From Camellia lanceoleosa (Eukaryota > Streptophyta > Magnoliopsida > Ericales > Theaceae), in assembly GCA_025200525.1 (NCBI GenBank), contig CM045767.1, positions 5,777,437-5,841,436 on the forward strand: 64,000 bases of DNA. The letters run 5' to 3'. The position numbers and the translations under genes were made by a program. Positions within the stretch are counted from its first letter, which is position 1; the number at the start of each line of letters is the position of its first letter. The notes under the pieces were generated by a model. The model was not told the origin of the DNA. It made no database searches and saw only the letters and a list, made by a program, of their open reading frames with translations. This document shows, one piece after another, positions 58,470 through 64,000 of the stretch.

Positions 58470-60532
58470 TAGCATTTTTCTTGACAGTAGTCTGGCTGGC
58501 AACATGCATTTGCACATTGACCTCTTCCAATTCTTTCATGGATAAGTTCTGGAAGTCTGGCACAATAACATTGGCTACGACTTCTGCAATTTTTTGGGAA
58601 TGGATTAGTGTCAATCCCCATAGCCTTTTCTGCTTTAGCTGGGAATTTTAAACTCCCATTTTGAATCTGCTCTTGGATCTTGTCTCGAAAAACAATACAG
58701 TTTTTAGTTGAGTGAGACCAAGAATTATGCCATTTGCAATACACTTTTCCTTTAAGTTCCTCTGGAGATAGAATTTTGACTCATTTTGGTAACTTTAGGA
58801 AGTTTGCCGCAAGCAAACGATTAAAAATGTTATCTGCCTTTGTTAAATCGAAAAAGTATTTCCTATGAAGGTCTTTCTTTTTAAACTGTTGGTCTATTGT
58901 TGTGTCTTTATGAATTAATGCCTCACAGATCACAGGTTCTTTCCCTACAATCTCTGCTGCATCAATTTCATAATTGGGATCTTTATAATACGTCTTGTAT
59001 AATGCATTACTTCGATCTTGTTCTTCCTCTAGTAATGCTTCATACCTAGACACCTTATAGGTTAGTTCCACTAAGTCTCTAAACTCAGTTGAGTCAAACT
59101 TCTTTCGAAGCCTAAACTCCAGACCATTTTGAGCCAATCTCACGAACTTAGGCTCTGGTAGGATGATCTTACATTTGTTTCGTGCTCTTTTGAATCTGGC
59201 AATAAATTGAGCAGCCTTCTTATCAAGCTTTTGACTCAACCTTGCCAAGTCTGCCATGGAAACTTCTGACTCCGTTTGGAAGAATTAGGCATGAAATGCC
59301 TCCTCCATTTGTTGCTAAGTTTGGATAAAGCCAAGTGTAAGGTTAATGTACCATACAAAAGCTGCCCCAGTTAGAGAATTTGGGAACAGTCTTAACTTCA
59401 TGTAATCATTATTGGTAAATTCACCACATTGAGCAGCAAACCTAACAATATGCTCTACCATTGACTGGTTTCCATTCCCATAAAAAAGAGCAAAGTCTAG
59501 TATCCTAAACCCACTTGGGTATTCATGTACCCTATCTACCCATTCTGAATATGGTTTCCTGTACACAGGAGTTTGAACCCCCCGAGCCATCAGTCCACAC
59601 ATCTCTCCAACAATATCAGCAATTTGGTCCCTAAGAACCATATTTTGTGCTTGTTGAACCACTACTGGAGGAACAAACACAGGATTTGGTGGACAACCTT
59701 GTGCCTGAGGTCCTCTTAGTCCATAGAGTGGTATATTTGGGACTGGTTGTCCTTGTGGTGTTGGCTGCTGTTGAGGGTATGGGTAACCCCTCTGAGCCTG
59801 TCTTGCGAAAAGACCTACGAAAGATATTGGAACAGGTGTTGTGTCTCTTCCAGTCGCAGGAAACCCTTCCAACCTCCCGGATACAAATTCGAACAAAGGA
59901 TTAGTGAACCCCCTTGTGCCAGGTATGGCTTCGAACGTGGAATTTGGAAACATCCTTATGCCATTTTCTTGTGTTGGGCCAGATCCATCAATTTGCACAG
60001 CTTCACTGTTAAGTAATAACGCATTTTGATTTGTCACAAGCCTCGAAAGAGGCTCATACCAAGACTGAGATAATGGTCTTTCATAATTTTGATTACTAGT
60101 TTGACCATTAGAATGTCCATTATTTTCCATAGGCTATTTATCTCTAGTCAATCTTTGCTAAGGGACATTTGAAATTTCCTCCATATGCCTTATGTTTGTT
60201 GGTTGATGGGTATTCATTCGATTCATGAAGGATATTGCCCATCTTTCCATTATGTTCATTAACTGTTGTCCCATGGCATCTACTAGGCCTCCCCATGGAT
60301 TCATTGGCTGAGTAGATGGAACAGTGGATGATCCAATTCCTTGGCCTCGTCCAATATTTTGAACATGTGGTACTTGTTCCGAAGTGCTGGTCTGTTCGAC
60401 CATAGGTTATGATAAAACAGGTATTTCCACTGGATGTGTTATCACATTATTCTCTGGATTAGACATTTCTACCTCTCCTTCCACGCCTTCTTCCAAGCGT
60501 TCATTTTCTTCTTGTCTCCCACGTCTAGCCAT
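58470..60532 (-). pseudogene. gag: Tat-B gag
   Basis: The start is taken at ATG 60532 (MARRGRQEENERLEEGVEG), 34 bp inside the 5' LTR. A stop interrupts near 60410. Then MVEQTSTSEQVPHVQN, a Gln/Pro-rich region, YSEWVDRVHEYPSGFRILDF, LRLFPNSLTGAAFVWYINL, MADLARLSQKLDKKAAQFIA and FRDLVELTYKVSRYEALLEE, and a zinc-binding VYCKWHNSWSHSTKNC. Stops at about 60158, 60131, 59315, 59290 and 58781; otherwise the frame is largely maintained. Encodes the particle protein of the element. Confidence 0.88.
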
Positions 60533-60544
60533 TTCAATTAGTCC

Positions 60545-60566
60545 CACTAGGCATGCCAAAAATATA
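60545..60566 (-). other. Tat-B primer-binding region
   Basis: Directly inside the 5' LTR the minus strand reads TATATTTTTGGCATGCCTAG then TGGGAC, resembling the TTTTTGGC-type primer sites of Athila/Tat elements. The cognate tRNA was not assigned. Confidence 0.45.
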
Positions 60567-61311
60567 TGTTGGCTTTTTGGCTTTCAAAGGTTATTATTGT
60601 AATTTTAAGCGTGCCAGCAAGGATCAATTAGTCCTTACAGAAGATTAATTGCCAACCAATTATCAGACGATTGTGTTTTAGTTCTTTTAGCCTCAATGGA
60701 AAGGACTTTTACTGGTGGCTTTGTTTAGGAGAATTAAGCAAACAACGATTAAATGAAAAACAATTGTAGCATTTCATTAAGTAAAATGGAAGACTTACAA
60801 TGATCCAAATCAGCCTCGTAGAGGTTTATAGCAACAAACTACTTGAAACTACTCCTATGAACGAAGTATAGTGCAGGAATTTGAAGTACAGAAATGTAAA
60901 AGCTGGAAGGAAAATAAAGTAGAATAAAACTGGTATTTTGGATCTAAGTCTGAGGGGACTTTCTGGGGCCTTCTCTGCTATTTATACTTCTTAATGATAA
61001 CCGTCGAAATGAGCTTCTAACTGTCGAATCATCCCTCCATGATTGTTGATCATATTTCCTCACAGTTAGCTCCACTACAGCATGTCTACAGTTAGACTTC
61101 CCTCATGATTTTGAATTTAAATATATGAGTAACTGTTAAAGCCACGTCATCTTGCATCTTTTTGCTGATCTAGTGCTATGCAAATCCACAATAACCAATA
61201 CTAACTGCCACGTGTATGATTACGATTGAAGATTTGAATTGTCTTCCCGTATTGCCCTCATCCTGCCACGTGTTAAACTGTGATTGGCCTGTTCAAAATA
61301 TGCAGCCAACA
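60567..61311 (-). repeat. Tat-B 5' LTR
   Basis: 745 bp, near-identical to the 3' LTR; the main differences are small indels and scattered transitions. It drives the minus-strand transcript. Confidence 0.95.
60978..60986 (-). promoter_or_regulatory. Tat-B LTR TATA box
   Basis: TATAAATAG on the minus strand in the 5' LTR, conserved in the 3' LTR. Confidence 0.7.
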
Positions 61312-61445
61312 ATAGCTTATTTCATTTCATTTTTCATGTGTTTCTAAGTCTTATCCTCATTATTATGTCTTAATCTTGGCCTAGGAGTGCCTAAGATGCA
61401 ATAAGGATGCTAAAATGCTCTTGAAAACACTTAATAAAACTTGCC

Positions 61446-61785
61446 AAAAACAGGGGTCTCGCTTGAGTGCAACTTCCTTCGCTCGAGCGGACATGCAAAA
61501 TATGAGTGGTCGCTCGAACGCAATTTCTATCGCTCGAGCGGTTTGTAAACTTTGCAAAAGTACTGGTTGCTTGATTTTCTCGCTCGATGCTCACTCGACG
61601 CTTGCTCGAGTGTGTGACTCAGGTCCTCGCTCGAACGCAACTCTTGTCGCTCGAGCGGTCTGCAAAACATGTAAACTTTTGGGAGCATGCATTTTACGCT
61701 CGAGCCAACTCTTGGTCACTTGAGTGGTGGTGCAAAAACAAAGGTGGTCGCTTGAGCGCAGGATCTGTCGCTCTAGCGATGAGAT
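61446..61785. repeat. CGCTCGAGCG palindrome array (second copy, about 11 units)
   Basis: CGCTCGAGCG and variants (CGCTTGAGTG, CGCTCGAACG, CACTTGAGTG, CGCTTGAGCG, CGCTCTAGCG) recur in alternating spacing. A GCTCGAGCGGACATGC stretch is shared with the array at 34.4-34.7 kb. It lies in the LTR-like unit that hosts Tat-B. Confidence 0.85.
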
Positions 61786-62775
61786 CGAATTCTGGAATTT
61801 CTAGATTCACCTCCAAGTTTCAAAATCCAACTTTAACCTTTCAAAACACATCTTTCTGAGCCTAAAACTTGAGGAAACATTGAGAAATTCATAGTATGTG
61901 AAGAATTACAAACCATTTCACAAAATCAAGCCCAAAAGTTTTGCCAATTATACAAAACCAAACTTGAAATGTTGAAAATATGACTTGCATGTAATGATAT
62001 GAGTTTTAACCTTCCAAAACATAATCAAATGAGGTAAAAACATGTGAAATGTGATAAACTTCCAAAAACAAGCCATGATCAATGCATGCATGTGAGACTT
62101 CCTCAAAATCAAGCTCTAAATGCAAGAGAATTTGCATGCATATATGATCATCTTCTTAATTCTTTTTCCTAAGCTCAATTCTTGGCTTAATTAGCTAACT
62201 CTTTTGAATCCATGCATTAAGGACTACAACTATACAACTAAAAGAGTGAATTTCTACCTCAAGCTTTGAATTCTCAAGTGTGGGAGCTTAGTTTTCCAAG
62301 TTCTCTCCAAATCCTTCACTTTTCTAGCAATTCCCTTTAATTGAGCTCAAGTCTTTTCTTCTCCCTCTCTCTTATGTTTTGTTGAAGAAGATGAGGATAA
62401 TGAAGGTGTATGCAATATTCTAGGGTCAATTTGGCCTTATATGGGCTTGATTAGGGAATTCTAATTAAGCTTTGATTAAGCTAAGTAATGACAATTATTA
62501 TATTCTAATTATTGGGTTCCGAATCGAATTTCGATCAAACCTACCATAAAACTCCAAAAATTCCAAATAATACATAAACCAAGATAATTTCGTAATCAGA
62601 TGCCGATAAGGCCTTCAATTCGCAGAACAAGATAAAAACACAAACATATATTTCTCTGCAAAATAGATAGAACTCATATAGCATATAATACATGCAAAAT
62701 TTCACCTTAATCACTTACTAAGCATGTTTAATCATGGATTATAAGTTAATCATGAGTCGAGGTTGTTACACAAAT

Positions 62776-62869
62776 CCAGACCGTAACCAGACACTTACCA
62801 TCTGCAGATATGGAAAGTAGAGAGCTCCCTCATCCATGGAATGCCGAGCACTTGATGCGGTATTTCTAG
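62776..62869 (+). pseudogene. pol: Tat-A integrase C-terminal tail
   Basis: After the nested insertion the reading frame LPSADMESRELPHPWNAEHL, MRYF and a stop continues the GPY-type integrase end interrupted at 45133 (GPYIVK). A frameshift separates the two parts. This proves that 39.7-45.1 and 62.8 kb belong to one element. Confidence 0.85.
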
Positions 62870-63050
62870 TAAAACGATGTCTTTTCCTTTTCGTATTGTT
62901 TATTTGATGTTCGGACCGCTTGTTCATTTTTGTCCTTTCAATACAATGTATAAGCTTATAATGGCAGGACTGCACATTAATGACAAAGATATTCCACCCA
63001 TATTGTTTGTGTTGTATATTTTGTGAGTATTACGTTGCGTGGAACACAAC

Positions 63051-63294
63051 AAACCTCAGCCAGATTGAACATGAAGAGTTCAGCCAGACTAAGTCAAGCA
63101 AGCCTCGGCCAATTTGAGCACAACAAGCCTCAGCTAGACTAAGTCTAACAACCTTAGCCAAACTGAGTGTGAGAGCTCAGCTAGATTGAGTCAAGTAAGC
63201 CTAAGCCAAACTGAGCACAACAAGCCTTAGCCAGACTGAGCATGAAGAGCTCAGCCATACTAAGTCAAGCAAGCCTCAGCCAGACTGAGCATGA
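63051..63294. repeat. 24-25-bp tandem repeat, about 10 units
   Basis: Consensus AGCCTCAGCCAGACTGAGCA plus a variable AAG/CAACA spacer. A higher-order pattern is visible: units 8-10 resemble units 1-3. It lies between pol and the expected 3' LTR of Tat-A, where tandem repeats are common in Tat/Ogre elements. Confidence 0.85.
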
Positions 63295-63648
63295 CAAGCT
63301 TTCCCTCTCAAACACAAGCTTCACCAATTACAACATTATTTCATTCATTATAATTCAACTGATTAAACTTACGATTCACCAATTCACCCTTTGTTTTTGG
63401 ACAAACCCAGTTTTTATGCAATCACATGTTTGTTCCTACAATTTTCACACTCCATTATAATCTTTCTTTCAATTAATATAACATGAGCAAGGCTAGTCGA
63501 TTACATAACAGTGAAAAAGGCACAACAAACAACAATTATTACTCCACAAACTAGATAAACGGTTTTGTAATTTAACACAAATTTCTTACAAACTATATAA
63601 TTCTTTACCAAAAAAAAACAAAATTCTAAGTCTTTAATTTGCTCCACC

Positions 63649-63990
63649 TCAATTTCCTTTATCCCTACTGGATGCGAAGTCTTCTTCTTTAATACCCTCA
63701 TCTAGTGGGGTCTGGGCGATGTTTCTCTCCCCTGGCTTCACGTGGCTAAAGTCGATGTCTGGAAAGAGCTCATCCGCCTTTTGCTAGCATCTCATCCACT
63801 CACTACCCTAGTAGATGCTCAGCTGATGCTTGTAGTAGTCAGACTATTGGAAGCTTTGTATTATCTCTGTTTTTGTTTGCCTTTTTACCCGCTCAGCCGC
63901 CATAGCATTAGAGGGCCCGCCTTAGCTCCTTCCCCCCTGGCCAAACTTTTGTCTATAGCAGTATCTATGACTATTTAGAATTTTATTCAT
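63649..63990 (-). pseudogene. Tat-A antisense ORF, C-terminal end
   Basis: Minus-strand frame ending in TGA at 63649-63651: AAERVKRQTKTEIIQSFQ, a stop, SDYYKHQLSIY, a stop, GSEWMRC, a stop, QKADELFPDIDFSHVKPGER and TPLDEGIKEEDFASS. The pattern (charged helix, EIIQSFxxSxxY, a Leu-Phe-Pro-Asp-hydrophobic-Asp motif, acidic tail) resembles the C-terminus of coiled-coil proteins encoded antisense between pol and the 3' LTR in some Tat elements. The N-terminal part lies beyond the window. Confidence 0.6.
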
Positions 63991-64000
63991 TGCTTGTACT

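Larger units (their letters stand above)
46134..61311 (-). mobile_element. Tat-B: 15.2-kb Ty3/gypsy (Tat lineage) element with antisense ORFs
   Basis: LTRs at 46134-46894 and 60567-61311 (TGTTGGCTTTTTGG..CAGCCAACA) are flanked by ATAGT (46129-46133) and ATAGC (61312-61316). On the minus strand: gag, protease, reverse transcriptase, gypsy RNase H, second RNase H, and integrase to 52833. On the plus strand, between integrase and the 3' LTR, are two antisense ORF remnants. The polypurine tract GTGCGGGGGGTTAA (minus) precedes the 3' LTR. It is the least decayed element here: the YIDD motif of reverse transcriptase is intact. Confidence 0.95.
45139..62770 (-). mobile_element. LTR-like unit inserted in Tat-A integrase, itself split by Tat-B
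   Basis: It begins TGTCATGACCC, ends GGTTGTTACA, and is flanked by the exact 5-bp duplication CAAAT (45134-45138 and 62771-62775). Removing Tat-B (46134-61311) and one copy of its duplication leaves about 2.45 kb without any polyprotein, so it is called a solo LTR. Minus-strand features (TGTAACAACCTCGACTC start, CATATAAGG TATA-like box near 62441, CT-rich leader) suggest minus orientation. It shares tips, size and the CGCTCGAGCG array with 32307-34881. Confidence 0.75.
39050..64000 (+). mobile_element. Tat-A: Ty3/gypsy (Tat lineage) element, split by nested insertions and running off the window
   Basis: Plus-strand gag, protease, reverse transcriptase, two RNase H domains and integrase in Tat order occupy 39757-45133. 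The integrase tail resumes at 62776 after a 17.6-kb insertion. A tandem-repeat region and an antisense ORF follow toward the right edge. The 3' LTR is not in the window. All coding parts are broken. The second, archaeal-type RNase H after the gypsy RNase H is diagnostic of the Tat lineage. Confidence 0.9.

Noticed and set aside
63501..63701. 66-residue minus-strand ORF near the right end
   Set aside because: It lies in another frame and partly overlaps the better-supported antisense ORF remnant; no domain content.

Overview
This is nuclear DNA from a flowering plant, most likely a woody eudicot. It is AT-rich and dominated by LTR retrotransposons of plant lineages (Ty1/copia, and Ty3/gypsy of the Tat lineage with two RNase H domains). 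It carries a degenerate receptor-like-protein (LRR) gene of the Cf/EIX type, a plant-type U2 snRNA copy and many MITEs. I cannot name the species. No intact cellular protein gene was found: every recognisable coding region is broken by stops, frameshifts or deletions.

Layout. 1-2.6 kb is one copy of a duplicated segment whose second copy is at 27.85-31.3 kb, just downstream of the LRR pseudogene at 24.34-27.16 kb. A sister LRR gene is therefore predicted just left of the window. Comparing the copies exposes insertions with their empty sites: a 1.15-kb CACTA element (1194-2342) and a 141-bp Mutator-like MITE (30988-31128). 4.3-5.2 kb holds a hAT-type MITE and a small broken gene. 6.7-12.76 kb looks like a Mutator-like element that received a copia element (copia-1, minus strand, 8087-12660). 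A U2 snRNA copy with its upstream element and TATA box follows (12845-13025, minus). Copia-2 (plus strand) fills 13265-19940. 19.9-24.3 kb is AT-rich with a MITE of the same type as the 6.7-kb element.

31.3-39 kb has no clear gene. It holds a probable 2.6-kb solo LTR (32307-34881) with an array of CGCTCGAGCG palindromes, and another LTR fragment (37376-38044).

From about 39.05 kb to the end of the window is a three-level nest. Tat-A (plus strand) is split inside its integrase C-terminus by an LTR-like unit (45139-62770, perfect CAAAT target duplication). That unit is itself split by a 15.2-kb element, Tat-B (46134-61311, pol on the minus strand). Tat-B carries two long ORF remnants antisense to pol between pol and the 3' LTR; one encodes a plant-mobile-domain-like protein with a charged, partly coiled-coil C-terminal part. 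Tat-A has the C-terminal end of an antisense ORF in the same relative place at the window's right edge. These antisense ORFs are the most interesting content. They are decayed here, but their layout shows an element encoding proteins on both strands.

How it works together. The window records serial insertion and decay: duplication of an LRR locus, expansion by nested retrotransposons, and inactivation by point mutations, many of them compatible with cytosine deamination (CAG to TAG, Asp to Asn), plus deletions.
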